A stretch of DNA of 64,000 nt from an uncultured Clostridia bacterium (GCA_937912025.1 CALDOZ010000030.1:21616-85615), one strand, 5' to 3'. Positions 15,698 to 24,337 are shown, numbered from the stretch's first letter. Notes: a model not told the origin generated them from the letters alone. Translations and numbers: made by a program.

Positions 15698-17527
15698 TTA
15701 ATAACGCACTAAAATAAGTTCGTCGGTTTTAGTTAAAACAATAGTATTAGGTTCGTCCATATTGTCGCACAAGAAACTAATCTCTTCGTTGTTTTTAACA
15801 CCTATACACATACACTTTTTATTAGACGCAAGGTAAATTGATTGAACGAGTTCAGACTTGCAAGAAAACTCTATATTTTCTCCGCTAAATTCAATTAAAT
15901 CTCCTACTTTTACAATATCTAAATCAATAGCGTCGTTACCATTTTCATCATTAGTAGAAATTAAGTCGCGATAGAATTTTTTAGAACCAGGGTGAGTTAA
16001 AAGTTGAACCATAAATAACGAAATTATACGGTTTGAAACTATTACCGACATAACGCCGAAATTACGGAGTGAGTTTAAGTTTGCAGGGTTTGTAATCTCG
16101 GCAAAAATTTGAGTATTATCGTCAATACAATCATTAAGTTTGAATGAAAGCGCCGATAAGAAAATATCTTCGTCTTGATTAGAAACGTTAGCATCATCAG
16201 AAGAAAGCAATAAAATTTTCTTATTCCCTTCAATGTTTTTAATAATTTTTGCAATTTCAGCAACGTCGTCTTTATACGAATACGAATGACAAGTAATGTT
16301 ATTACCGTAAACGGTTTTGTATTTATTTAATTCGTCAATTACGAACTTAGTATTGCCCGATTTAGAAAAAATAAACACGGTAAAATCTTCACTTGACAAC
16401 CCGTCTTTATAAACAAGGTCTTTTACAAACGACTGTTTTTTACTTCTTACGCCTAACGACTGCTTATTATCAGATAAAATATATAATTGGTCTGCTTTAG
16501 TGTTGCCGTCGTCGTCGATTTCATCGTCATCGTCGTAATTAATAATAGGAATACAATCGTTATAGGTATATAAAGCGTCTTCAATGTCTAACGTTTCAAT
16601 GCCGTAAAACTCGCAACCGTCGTAAGACAATAAACTGTGGTAAAGTTCGCTATAAGTAGGGTTTGCAATAGTTTTACCCAAAATGTTACCAAGAACAGAG
16701 TTATGAGAAAACACTATTATACGCTTATTTAAATTTTTATCAATAGTTTCAAGAAGTTTTTCGATTTTAACTACCGTATCGTTACTTTCAGCCTCGACAA
16801 CGATGTTAGAATTTTTTGCAACGTCGATAATTGAAAACAACGATTTTAAGGCGTGAACGTCGTTATTTGACATAGAGTGTTCGCCGTCATCGTCAATACT
16901 TGCAAGTAAAACACCTATATATTTAGCGTCTTTTAACGAAATATCGCTTAAATGTTTAGGAGAATTAGGGTCGCCGTTTTTAATAAAAATTCTAATATTT
17001 TTCATCTTTTTTTGATTTTCAGTAAAGATGTTTTGTATAGAGTTAAGTATAGCGTCTCTATCTTCTTCGGCAAGAATAACTATATTTTTACTACCTTCTA
17101 AAAAAGATAAATCGTAAACTAAATGAGCGCCTATTGACGACCAATTTAAAAAAACGTAATGATTAGATAAAGAAATTTTACCAAGGTTGTTAAGACGTTT
17201 ATCTATAGTAGATTGTAAAATATCGGTAGTGAAACCTATTAACGCGCCCGAAAAAATTATCATTTGAATAACGGTAAGCACGATTTTTATAATAAAACAA
17301 GCAAAATCTTCTTGAGAGTTAACAAAATCATATATACCGTCTGAACACATTGTATAAGTGAAAATATACGCTAACTCGCTAAAAAAGTTATTGCCAGAAA
17401 CCACGCTTAAAATTGCGGTAAAAAGCAAAATTACAACTAAGTTAACTGCGATAAGCGATAATGCGATGGCTATTCTTGGGTGAGAATACCATAGTAACAT
17501 AAGTTTGTTGTTTGAATTCTTTTTCAT
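15698..17527 (-). CDS. CASTOR/POLLUX-like ion channel protein with Rossmann (RCK) domains
   Basis: A 609-residue protein with two hydrophobic segments (about residues 17-41 and 75-100). After these comes the segment LIGFTTDIL...LSNHYVFLNWSSIGAHL, the arrangement found in CASTOR/POLLUX-type channel proteins, where a regulator-of-conductance Rossmann fold follows the pore. A second Rossmann-like unit starts near residue 265 (RIIVFSHNSVLGNILGK). It probably forms a gated cation channel in the cytoplasmic membrane. The ion is unknown. No usual TVGYGD selectivity filter is visible between the two segments. It stands alone, divergent from the GNAT gene. Confidence 0.7.
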   Translation of the reverse strand: MKKNSNNKLMLLWYSHPRIAIALSLIAVNLVVILLFTAILSVVSGNNFFSELAYIFTYTMCSDGIYDFVNSQEDFACFIIKIVLTVIQMIIFSGALIGFTTDILQSTIDKRLNNLGKISLSNHYVFLNWSSIGAHLVYDLSFLEGSKNIVILAEEDRDAILNSIQNIFTENQKKMKNIRIFIKNGDPNSPKHLSDISLKDAKYIGVLLASIDDDGEHSMSNNDVHALKSLFSIIDVAKNSNIVVEAESNDTVVKIEKLLETIDKNLNKRIIVFSHNSVLGNILGKTIANPTYSELYHSLLSYDGCEFYGIETLDIEDALYTYNDCIPIINYDDDDEIDDDGNTKADQLYILSDNKQSLGVRSKKQSFVKDLVYKDGLSSEDFTVFIFSKSGNTKFVIDELNKYKTVYGNNITCHSYSYKDDVAEIAKIIKNIEGNKKILLLSSDDANVSNQDEDIFLSALSFKLNDCIDDNTQIFAEITNPANLNSLRNFGVMSVIVSNRIISLFMVQLLTHPGSKKFYRDLISTNDENGNDAIDLDIVKVGDLIEFSGENIEFSCKSELVQSIYLASNKKCMCIGVKNNEEISFLCDNMDEPNTIVLTKTDELILVRY

Positions 17528-17656
17528 AACTATACCTTTTTGTTTGTTTTAATTATTGTATCATATTTTTAATAAAATTTCAACACGTCGTAGCCAACTA
17601 TTTTTATTGACAAATAATTTTTATAATTATATAATTTTTATACACAAACTTTCTTA

Positions 17657-18232
17657 ATGACTAAAAGTTTAATAAAAACGATTATGGAACTCACCGTTAA
17701 AACTACTAAAATTAAAAACGTAAAAAATCTTTATATTAGAGCCTTTCCTAAAAGCGAGCGCTTACCCTATTCCGTTTTAAAATTTTTAACGCTTTTTAAA
17801 GGAATTTCTTTTAATGAATATTACGACGGCGATTTGTTTTGTGGCTTTACCTACACCGTTGAAACGGACTATACGCTATTTATCTATTACTTAGCGATTG
17901 ACGAAAATTTACGCGGTAAAGGTTACGGCAGTAAAATTTTATCGCTAATAAAAAATTCGTATCCAAACAAAACTATCACATTAAACGTAGAGCCTATAGA
18001 TGAAAACGCCGATAATTACTCACAGCGCCTTACAAGGCTTTCTTTTTACAAGCGTAACGGTTTTTTAGACAGTGGTTATACCGTTTACGAAGTGGGTGGA
18101 GGCTTTACCGTTTTATATACCCCTAAAAACGTTGAAGGCGGACAAAATTTTGAGTTTTGCCCTCAAAAATTTAAAGGTGTTTTTAAAAAACTTACTTTTA
18201 ATATTGTAAGCGTCAAGGTGGAAAAATGTTAG
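17657..18232 (+). CDS. GNAT-family N-acetyltransferase
   Basis: A 191-residue protein with the acetyl-CoA-binding motif RGKGYGSKIL after the strand LAIDENL, and the C-terminal SFYKRNGF typical of GNAT enzymes. The start is uncertain: the upstream ATG (17657) and a second one at 17684 both lack a strong ribosome binding site. Its last bases overlap the next gene by seven, so the two are co-expressed. The substrate is unknown. Confidence 0.8.
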   Translation: MTKSLIKTIMELTVKTTKIKNVKNLYIRAFPKSERLPYSVLKFLTLFKGISFNEYYDGDLFCGFTYTVETDYTLFIYYLAIDENLRGKGYGSKILSLIKNSYPNKTITLNVEPIDENADNYSQRLTRLSFYKRNGFLDSGYTVYEVGGGFTVLYTPKNVEGGQNFEFCPQKFKGVFKKLTFNIVSVKVEKC

Positions 18233-18498
18233 ATATTATAGTAGAAATTTTTTTAGAAGTTTATATGGAACTTATGCTTTTAATCGTTCCAAGCAAAAAC
18301 GTGACTAAAAAACATCTATTCTTTGCTAAGTTAATTGCGGTAATCGCCCTATTGGGCGTTTTTGCGCTTATTATTTACGGCGCTATACTTGTATTTGATT
18401 ATAATAATTTATGGGGTTTAATTCCTCTTGCATTAGCCCTTATAATTTCAATAATTCAAATAGTTTTAGGTATTATTCTTTACAAAAAGCACCACTAA
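18226..18498 (+). CDS. Small two-helix membrane protein
   Basis: 90 residues with two clear membrane helices (about residues 33-55 and 62-85) and a basic C-terminus ending KKHH. AAGGTGG precedes the ATG, and the gene overlaps the acetyltransferase gene. No family is recognised. Confidence 0.65.
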   Translation: MLDIIVEIFLEVYMELMLLIVPSKNVTKKHLFFAKLIAVIALLGVFALIIYGAILVFDYNNLWGLIPLALALIISIIQIVLGIILYKKHH

Positions 18499-18547
18499 TA
18501 TTATATTAACGCGCTACACTACTAATAAAATTTTAGGAGATAAAAAA

Positions 18548-19174
18548 ATGATAAGATTAGAACACGCTGACAAAAAATGGATTTTCCCTTTCGTTGAATA
18601 TTCTCCAGCAAAAGCGAATGGAAAATTACCGCTTATTATACAACTACACGGCGCGGGCGAGCGTGGCGACGGAAAAGACTGTCTTTCACTCGTTGACGTT
18701 CACGGTTTTTCAAAAGTGATTTTAAATAAAGAATTTCCTTGCCGTTTTATAATGCCCCAATGCCCTAAAAACACGTTTTGGGTTGCAAAAATCGAGTCTA
18801 TAATGTCTTTTATAAACCAACTTATAAAAGAATACGACGTTGACGTAAATAGAATTTATTTAACGGGGCTTAGCATGGGTGGCTACGGAACTTGGTTTAC
18901 GGCAATGGCGTATCCAAACGTATTTGCGGCAATTGCGCCAGTTTGCGGTGGTGGAATGGCTTGGAACGCTTCCGTTCTTAAAATGCCTATATGGGCGTTT
19001 CACGGCGCAGCGGATATGACAGTTTCGCCTACTCAATCCGACCAAATGGTTACCGCCCTTAAAAACGTTGGAGCGGATGTAAAATATACAAGACTTGACG
19101 GTGTTGGTCATAATGCTTGGGATTACGCCTATAACGAACAATTAATTGATTGGCTTTTACAACACCACCTATAA
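18548..19174 (+). CDS. Alpha/beta hydrolase (carboxylesterase or peptidase type)
   Basis: A 208-residue cytoplasmic alpha/beta hydrolase. It shows the oxyanion segment LIIQLHGAGERG, the nucleophile elbow GLSMGGYG, the acid Asp in GAADMTVSP and the catalytic His in GVGHNAWDYAY. The fold and motifs match the small PHB depolymerase/feruloyl esterase-like predicted peptidases. There is no signal peptide, so the substrate is intracellular and cannot be named. TTAGGAG precedes the ATG, and a strong terminator follows. Confidence 0.87.
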   Translation: MIRLEHADKKWIFPFVEYSPAKANGKLPLIIQLHGAGERGDGKDCLSLVDVHGFSKVILNKEFPCRFIMPQCPKNTFWVAKIESIMSFINQLIKEYDVDVNRIYLTGLSMGGYGTWFTAMAYPNVFAAIAPVCGGGMAWNASVLKMPIWAFHGAADMTVSPTQSDQMVTALKNVGADVKYTRLDGVGHNAWDYAYNEQLIDWLLQHHL

Positions 19175-19190
19175 AATTTTATGTTAACTA

Positions 19191-19223
19191 AAAAATTCCG
19201 CAAACTCAGTTGCGGAATTTTTT
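19191..19223. terminator. Bidirectional terminator
   Basis: AAAAATTCCGCAA pairs perfectly with TTGCGGAATTTTT around a 6-base loop, ending in a T run. It separates the esterase gene from the convergent membrane-protein gene ending at 19224. Confidence 0.88.
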
Positions 19224-19856
19224 CTATATTAACTGTCTTTTCTTATCTTTTTTAGAAAGCGATTTATATTGCTCGTCGTTTTCGTCTAAAATATCTTTTC
19301 TATAATCGTATTCAGAAACGACTTTATTTTTCTTTTGCGAAAAACTGAGTTCGTAATTTTTTATACCTAATCTAATTAACGTAAGCATCCCATCTATAAC
19401 GTGGTCGATATGGGTATATAGCATTTTTTTCTTGCCGTTTGAATCTTTAACTACAAGGTCGAGATTACCGTACCACTCGTCTTCAAGTTTAGTGTTTTTA
19501 AGGTCGTTTAAAAATTTTAAATTATCACTATCAGCATGTGTGTAAGGAACTTCAATAATAACTTTAAAACTTACAACGTCTTTTAACTTAAACGTTTCTT
19601 TATGCACGGTAATTTCCTTATCGGTAATTTTTATAATTTGCCTACCGTCAGTTGGGTATTGCATAAAAATTGACGGAAACATTATTATAGGAAAAAGTAA
19701 AAACGCGCCCGTCATTAAAATAAAATCCATAGCATTAATTGCTATAAAAATTGACATTAACCCTAAAATACCTATAAATAAAATAACGCATAAAACTATT
19801 GAATTGCGTTTTTTAGTTGCATTATACTGCAAATTGCTTTTGTAAATTTTCTCCAT
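19224..19856 (-). CDS. Membrane protein of unknown function
   Basis: A 210-residue protein with two membrane helices (about residues 20-40 and 45-67), followed by a cytoplasmic or external domain with a PH-like strand pattern (IIKITDKEITVHKETFKLKDVVSF). The C-terminal 40 residues are highly charged. No catalytic motif is visible. Its topology resembles small PH-domain membrane proteins, but I make no firm family claim. Confidence 0.6.
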   Translation of the reverse strand: MEKIYKSNLQYNATKKRNSIVLCVILFIGILGLMSIFIAINAMDFILMTGAFLLFPIIMFPSIFMQYPTDGRQIIKITDKEITVHKETFKLKDVVSFKVIIEVPYTHADSDNLKFLNDLKNTKLEDEWYGNLDLVVKDSNGKKKMLYTHIDHVIDGMLTLIRLGIKNYELSFSQKKNKVVSEYDYRKDILDENDEQYKSLSKKDKKRQLI

Positions 19857-19930
19857 AATTTACCCCTTTGTTTTAGACTATATAAGTATATAGCATTTTT
19901 TTTAGTTTGTCAATTTGTGGCGCGCTATCG

Positions 19931-21106
19931 TTAATTATTTACTAAATTTTCACAATTTTCTTGACTTTTATTTTCAATAGGCTTTGTGCCTATTAAAATT
20001 TTACCGCGAATAGGCTTATAACTGTCTTTTCTAATTTTTACGTTTTTTACTCTTTGTCCGTCTTTATACGTTATTAAATAGCCTTCGCTTTTTATACCGT
20101 ACTTATCGTTTTGAATAATTTGCGACTGACCTATGAATAACTCGTCGCTTTCAATTTCTTCAGTTGCTTGCGGTTTTATTTTGTCTATTATAACCGAAAC
20201 ACGCTCGTACTGCTCTATAAGTTTTTTACCGTAAACTTCAAACTTTATATAGTTTTCACCCAAATAAACGGCAATAAAAACTTTACCACCCGTTACGTTA
20301 ACAAACTTTAAGTCGCTTGAATTATAACTTACCATAGCGTCAAACGACGGCTCGACGTACCCTACCTGCAAACTGTGACTGTGTTGCTCGGTAACTTTAA
20401 GCCCACTTAAAATAATTGCGTTATATAACGTTGTTGATACTTGACAAACTCCACCGCCTACGCCGTCTGTGAAATTGCCGTCAATTATAATTTTTGCTTG
20501 CTTATAGCCACGTTTTTCACTACGCTCGCCAACGACGTTGTTGAACGAAAACTCTTCGCCGTCGTTTATACAAACGCCGTTTATAGAGTTAGATGCAAGC
20601 ATAATATTGTGTTTGCGTTCCATAGCGGCAGCATCGTAATAGGTAGTAAAACTTGAACGCAAAAATGTACACTTTAAAAGTTCGTTTTCATCAATAAGTT
20701 TATTTATAACGTTAGTTTTTGCTTTTATATAATTATCGCCTTCGTTTAGCGCTCTATCTATATCGCTAATAAGCGCCGTCTTATCAATTTCAATGCCGTT
20801 TTTACCGGGGTTTACTTGGAACTTTTTAACGTTTTGCGGGGTAAAGGTAATTGACGCGTCAATAGGTCGAACCACGGTATCAAGATATATTCCGTCAACT
20901 ATATCGCCAGCGTTTTTTAGGTGCTTTTTACCATTAAAAGTTGCTATTTCGTAACTTGAAAAAGAATACGTTTTGCCTAGCGCGTCAATAGTTAGCGCAT
21001 AAGAATAAGCGTAAACGTTGTTATTACAAAAAGAAGTGGCGGTCAAAATTGCAACCACCACTAAAATTATTAAATTTGTTTTTATTTTTTTTATACTCTT
21101 TGGCAT
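19931..21106 (-). CDS. VanW-family protein with C-terminal G5-like domain
   Basis: A 391-residue exported protein with an N-terminal signal or anchor helix (about residues 8-30). The VanW domain is clear: NDGEEFSFNNVVG, then DGVGGGVCQVSTTLYNA and HSHSLQVGYV. The last 80 residues (ERVSVIIDKIKP through GYLITYKDGQRVKN) look like a G5 domain, which binds cell-wall sugars. It probably works at the peptidoglycan surface. It is 27 bases downstream of the Crp-family gene and is probably its operon partner. Confidence 0.85.
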   Translation of the reverse strand: MPKSIKKIKTNLIILVVVAILTATSFCNNNVYAYSYALTIDALGKTYSFSSYEIATFNGKKHLKNAGDIVDGIYLDTVVRPIDASITFTPQNVKKFQVNPGKNGIEIDKTALISDIDRALNEGDNYIKAKTNVINKLIDENELLKCTFLRSSFTTYYDAAAMERKHNIMLASNSINGVCINDGEEFSFNNVVGERSEKRGYKQAKIIIDGNFTDGVGGGVCQVSTTLYNAIILSGLKVTEQHSHSLQVGYVEPSFDAMVSYNSSDLKFVNVTGGKVFIAVYLGENYIKFEVYGKKLIEQYERVSVIIDKIKPQATEEIESDELFIGQSQIIQNDKYGIKSEGYLITYKDGQRVKNVKIRKDSYKPIRGKILIGTKPIENKSQENCENLVNN

Positions 21107-21133
21107 TGCATATTAAGTATGTTTAATTATATA

Positions 21134-21793
21134 TTAAATATACTCAACGTTTAAAACGGTAATTAAGCGTTTGTTTACCCTTAAAATTCCGCTTTGGGTC
21201 AACTTTTTAATTTCACGCATTAGCGCCGAACGGTCTACGCATAAGTATTGCGCTAAACTTGTATACGACATTGGAAGCGTAAAAGTCACGTTACCCGTTT
21301 GATTAACTATTAAACTACAATAACTCAAAATCTTGTCGCGTATAGTTTTGTTAGATAAAATTTCAACGCGTTGAGATAATATTTTAGTTTTAGAAATAAT
21401 GATATTCATTAAATTTTCAACCATAACTGAGTGGAATGAACACGCTTTAGAACATCTTTTAAACACAGCTGAAAAATTTATAAACATAACTAAACACGGC
21501 TCTTGGGCAAAAACGCTTATAGCGTTAGCATCAGTTGCGGTATAAGCAAAAGCACCGCTAAACACACCAAAACGCGAGATGTTTTCTAAAATTGTATAGT
21601 TACCGTCTCTATCAAGTTTTTTTACCGTTGCTTTGCCTGAAAGTAGAATACCTAAACTGCTACTTTCTCTGTTATAAGAACATATTTCATCACCGGTAGA
21701 GAACTTTACTTCACGCGCGTTAAGGCAAGTTAGTAAATTTTTACGGTCAATTTCCGCTATGCCATCAAAAAGCGGACAGCCTGAAAACTTCAT
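21134..21793 (-). CDS. Crp/Fnr-family transcriptional regulator
   Basis: About 219 residues: a cyclic nucleotide-binding-like beta-roll (residues 20-110), a long dimer helix, and a C-terminal winged helix (SYTSLAQYLCVDRSALMREIKKL). The start is the ATG at 21791-21793, with AAGGGG six bases upstream; a GTG two codons earlier is less likely. Cysteines in FKRCSKACSFH and at the N-terminus could hold a redox centre, but they do not match the FNR iron-sulfur pattern. The gene sits before the VanW gene and has a dyad in its promoter. Confidence 0.85.
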   Translation of the reverse strand: MKFSGCPLFDGIAEIDRKNLLTCLNAREVKFSTGDEICSYNRESSSLGILLSGKATVKKLDRDGNYTILENISRFGVFSGAFAYTATDANAISVFAQEPCLVMFINFSAVFKRCSKACSFHSVMVENLMNIIISKTKILSQRVEILSNKTIRDKILSYCSLIVNQTGNVTFTLPMSYTSLAQYLCVDRSALMREIKKLTQSGILRVNKRLITVLNVEYI

Positions 21794-21806
21794 AAACACC
21801 CCTTAT

Positions 21807-21828
21807 AATTGTTGCCATTGCCACAATT
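21807..21828 (-). promoter_or_regulatory. Dyad upstream of the Crp-family gene
   Basis: AATTGT (21807-21812) and ACAATT (21823-21828) are perfect inverted arms with a 10-base spacer, 14 bases before the start codon. This is the size of a Crp/Fnr-type site and suggests autoregulation, though the sequence differs from TTGAT...ATCAA. Confidence 0.4.
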
Positions 21829-22014
21829 TACAATAATATGGTAACACATATACTATTTTTTGTAAATATTAAAACGCAAAAAATTATAATTAAATTTTAT
21901 TTATTTTAGCATTAAATATTTGACAAATAAATTTAGGTAATATATAATGATTAGGCTTAAAGATTTTAAGCGCGTTGATTTTTATAAGTTTTTTATAAAT
22001 TAATCAATATACGA

Positions 22015-22100
22015 GCCGTTAGCTCAGTTGTAAACTGTATGCGCCGTTAGCTCAGCTGGAAACTGTATGCGCCGTTAGCTCAGCTGGAAACTGTATGCGC
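22015..22100 (+). repeat. Three tandem 28-base copies of a tRNA 5' fragment
   Basis: Three contiguous 28-base units (22015-22042, 22043-22070, 22071-22098). Units 2 and 3 are identical and unit 1 differs at two bases. Each starts with GCCGTTAGCTCAGCTGGA, the acceptor strand and D arm of the tRNA-Arg at 22227, then switches to AACTGTATGC. A fourth start, GCCGTCAAG, follows. Between here and the tRNA lies a hairpin at 22148-22164 (GAGCGTT/AACGCTC) and no gene. Confidence 0.85.
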
Positions 22101-22226
22101 CGTCAAGCAAGCGCGTCAACCGTATTTCCTTACTTCGTGCGGGCACAGAGCGTTTGCAACGCTCCATCCAGCCATAAACTAACTATGTGCAACAACTTAA
22201 TTATAATTAAAATTTAATACTCATAT

Positions 22227-22303
22227 GCGCCGTTAGCTCAGCTGGATAGAGCGTTGGTCTACGGAACCAAAGGTCAGGAGTTCGAATCTCTTACGGCGCG
22301 CCA
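22227..22303 (+). tRNA. tRNA-Arg (anticodon ACG)
   Basis: A complete cloverleaf with encoded CCA. The acceptor GCGCCGT pairs with ACGGCGC, and the D arm is TAGCTCAGCTGGATAGAGC. The anticodon stem TTGGT/ACCAA has loop CTACGGA (anticodon ACG). The T arm is AGGAG/CTCTT around TTCGAAT, followed by discriminator G and CCA at 22301-22303. It reads the CGN arginine box. Confidence 0.97.
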
Positions 22304-22309
22304 ACAAAG

Positions 22310-22337
22310 AAAAACTACCACTACGGTAGTTTTTTTT
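22310..22337 (+). terminator. Terminator of tRNA-Arg
   Basis: AAAAACTACC pairs with GGTAGTTTTT around ACTAC and ends in a T7 run. An identical hairpin recurs at 22453-22480. Confidence 0.9.
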
Positions 22338-22349
22338 GTTAAGTTGTAT

Positions 22350-22480
22350 CGTAAGGAATGAGAACTCGTTCGGTTATCCGCTTTAGCGGTAACTAGCCAG
22401 GGGTCCCAACATTTTGGGGTATGGCTATATCTCTTACGGCGAGCCAACAAAGAAAAACTACCACTACGGTAGTTTTTTTT
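22350..22480 (+). ncRNA. Structured RNA copy 1 behind tRNA-Arg
   Basis: A closing stem P1 is formed by CGTAAGGAAT (22350-22359) and ATCTCTTACG (22429-22438), 9 of 10 pairs. Next comes GAGAACTCGTTCGG, identical in copy 2. P2 is GTTA-CCGC/GCGG-TAAC (373-393 in the 22 kb block). P3 is TAGCCA/TGGCTA (394-399 with 422-427), enclosing P4 CCCAA/TTGGG with a four-base loop. The 3' end, ATCTCTTACGGCGAGCCA, copies the 3' end of the tRNA with one change, and an identical terminator follows (22453-22480). I know no family with this fold. It is inferred to be expressed because it has its own terminator. Confidence 0.65.
22453..22480 (+). terminator. Terminator of structured RNA copy 1
   Basis: Same sequence as the tRNA terminator: AAAAACTACC/GGTAGTTTTT with a T8 run. 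Confidence 0.88.
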
Positions 22481-22492
22481 GTTAAGTTGTAT

Positions 22493-22638
22493 CGTGAGAG
22501 ATGAGAACTCGTTCGGCCGTCATATGATGGACTTACTTGACGGGCTAAGGTCAACCGAGAGTTCCCTACTTGTAGGGTTTCGGTTGTATCTCTTACGCAC
22601 CAAAAAAACCACAAGGTATATTAGCCTTGTGGTTTTTT
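22493..22638 (+). ncRNA. Structured RNA copy 2 behind tRNA-Arg
   Basis: P1 is CGTGAGAGAT (22493-22502) with ATCTCTTACG (22588-22597), all 10 paired. GAGAACTCGTTCGG follows, identical to copy 1. P2 is CCGTCA/TGACGG (22517-22522 with 22538-22543). P3 is CAACCG/CGGTTG (22552-22557 with 22581-22586) and encloses P4 CCCTA/TAGGG with a four-base loop. P3 and P4 have the same lengths as in copy 1 but different sequences, so pairing is kept while the bases change. It ends in GCACCA and a different terminator (22605-22638). Confidence 0.65.
22605..22638. terminator. Terminator of structured RNA copy 2
   Basis: AAAACCACAAGG pairs with CCTTGTGGTTTT around an 8-base loop, with A and T runs on either side. 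It probably also ends the convergent 5'-nucleotidase gene. Confidence 0.88.
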
Positions 22639-22664
22639 GTTCGTTCAATTATTTTAAATAACGT

Positions 22665-24299
22665 CTACTCCGTAAAAGTTATGTTGTTTTCCACGTTAGC
22701 GTATTCTTGACCAATATTTCCATTAAGCTCTTCTACGATATAACGCTCAAGTGCTTCTACATCTAACATACCATCATTTCTTAAAATTTCAACATTTTTA
22801 AACATTGTCATACCACTTCCGCAATCGAGAAGATAATAATTGGCTGCCGCAATGGTATATTTTTTATCGAGGTCTATTGGTTCGTAAGTTTTGGTTTCAC
22901 GATTGAAGATTTTTATATCATATACGCGATATTCACCCGAAACACCTTGGAATTCGTCAAGGTCATTTGTTAAAACGGACGAAGGGATGCTTGTGTTTAT
23001 AGAGAACGTAACCCCCGAAAGATGCGGGAAACAACCATCTTCACTAGGCCATTTCATCATGGACATTTCTAACATATCCTTAATGTCTTGACCGCTAATT
23101 TGTGCTAGTACTACCGTATTATTAAACGGGAAAACGGCAAGTAAATCGTTAAACTTAACGTCACCGGCATTAATGTTAGAACGAATACCGCCACCGTTTA
23201 CGTAGCCGATATCGGCGTCAGCCGAACTGCGCATTGCCTCTGCACATAAATCGCCCAAATTAGTTTCCGCTTTGCGAACCAAGCGATTTCCGTCAACATC
23301 GTGTGTTATAAGGTCAACTTCGCTGTATGCTACTTTGCGGTTGCCCAATTCACCGTATTCTGAATCAATCTGCTGAAGATAAGCGTCAACTGCGGAATCG
23401 GTATTTTGGTAATCTGCCGTTTTAATTAGTTGAGTGTCAAAATGTCCGTTTGAAATAACGAGTTTACCTATATACTCAAATTTTGTCCCAGTAGAACTGA
23501 GAACAACCTCGTTTCCGCCCTCGTCGATAATCAATTTTTCTTCAATTACACTATGTGAATGTGCATCAAGTACAACGTCAAATCCATCGGTGTTTTTAAT
23601 TAAAGTTTCAACGTCTTCTAAGTTGCCGTATATGGCATCGTCTGCATACCCGATATGAGATAGAGCGATAACGTATTCAGCACCCGCTAACTTTGCCGAA
23701 TCAATATTGTTTTGCACGATGTCGTATAGCGTGTTAGGATTGAACGTGTATATAGGTTCTCCGTTTTCATCTCTAAATTGAGTAGGCGAAGAAGATGATA
23801 TTGTAGTTGGTGTTGTTATACCGATATATGCAATATCTACGTTGCCATAACTAACCATAGAATATGGCTCGAAATATGGTTCATCTTCGCCAATTGCGTT
23901 AAAATTACAACAAATTGGCTTAGTATCCATCATGTCGACCAACTCTTCTAAACGTTCAAGACGATAATCAAACTCGTGATTTCCCAAAGTTACAGCATCG
24001 TAACCCACAAGGTTCATTAGTTTTATAATATATTCACCTTGTGAAATAACACCAAGACTACTACCTTGAATATAATCACCGCCCGAAACCACGCCAACGT
24101 GTTTATACGTTTCATTTAATTCTTTTTTCATTGCTGAAAGTTTAGAGTAACCTTCCACTACGCAATGCACGTCGTTTTCGTAAAGAATAACGATGTTATC
24201 ACTACGATTGTCGATGGTGGTTGGATTGCAAGCCGATATCGGTGTAATACCAATAAATATCAATATACAAACGAGTACGCTTATTATTTTCTTTTTCAT
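22665..24299 (-). CDS. 5'-nucleotidase/2',3'-cyclic phosphodiesterase-type lipoprotein
   Basis: A 544-residue UshA-like enzyme. The lipobox is PISAC (Cys24), so it is anchored outside the membrane. The metal-binding motifs are NDVHC, GGDYIQGS, LGNHEFDY and DAHSHS in the N-terminal metallophosphoesterase domain. The C-terminal nucleotide-specificity domain follows from about residue 340 (GNRLVRKAETNLGDLCAEAM, GGGIRSNI). It dephosphorylates extracellular nucleotides so that nucleosides can be taken up. It is transcribed toward the tRNA/RNA region. Confidence 0.93.
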   Translation of the reverse strand: MKKKIISVLVCILIFIGITPISACNPTTIDNRSDNIVILYENDVHCVVEGYSKLSAMKKELNETYKHVGVVSGGDYIQGSSLGVISQGEYIIKLMNLVGYDAVTLGNHEFDYRLERLEELVDMMDTKPICCNFNAIGEDEPYFEPYSMVSYGNVDIAYIGITTPTTISSSSPTQFRDENGEPIYTFNPNTLYDIVQNNIDSAKLAGAEYVIALSHIGYADDAIYGNLEDVETLIKNTDGFDVVLDAHSHSVIEEKLIIDEGGNEVVLSSTGTKFEYIGKLVISNGHFDTQLIKTADYQNTDSAVDAYLQQIDSEYGELGNRKVAYSEVDLITHDVDGNRLVRKAETNLGDLCAEAMRSSADADIGYVNGGGIRSNINAGDVKFNDLLAVFPFNNTVVLAQISGQDIKDMLEMSMMKWPSEDGCFPHLSGVTFSINTSIPSSVLTNDLDEFQGVSGEYRVYDIKIFNRETKTYEPIDLDKKYTIAAANYYLLDCGSGMTMFKNVEILRNDGMLDVEALERYIVEELNGNIGQEYANVENNITFTE

Positions 24300-24337
24300 T
24301 TATCAAACTCCTTTAATTATTGCGCGAGTATTAGCAA

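Noticed and set aside
22015..22100. CRISPR-like array of 28-base repeats
   Set aside because: Units are contiguous with no spacers, and the sequence derives from the tRNA-Arg gene. No cas genes are present.
22393..22661. Open frames on both strands over the structured RNAs
   Set aside because: They follow repeat and hairpin sequence, have no ribosome binding site and overlap terminators. The pairing evidence explains the region better.
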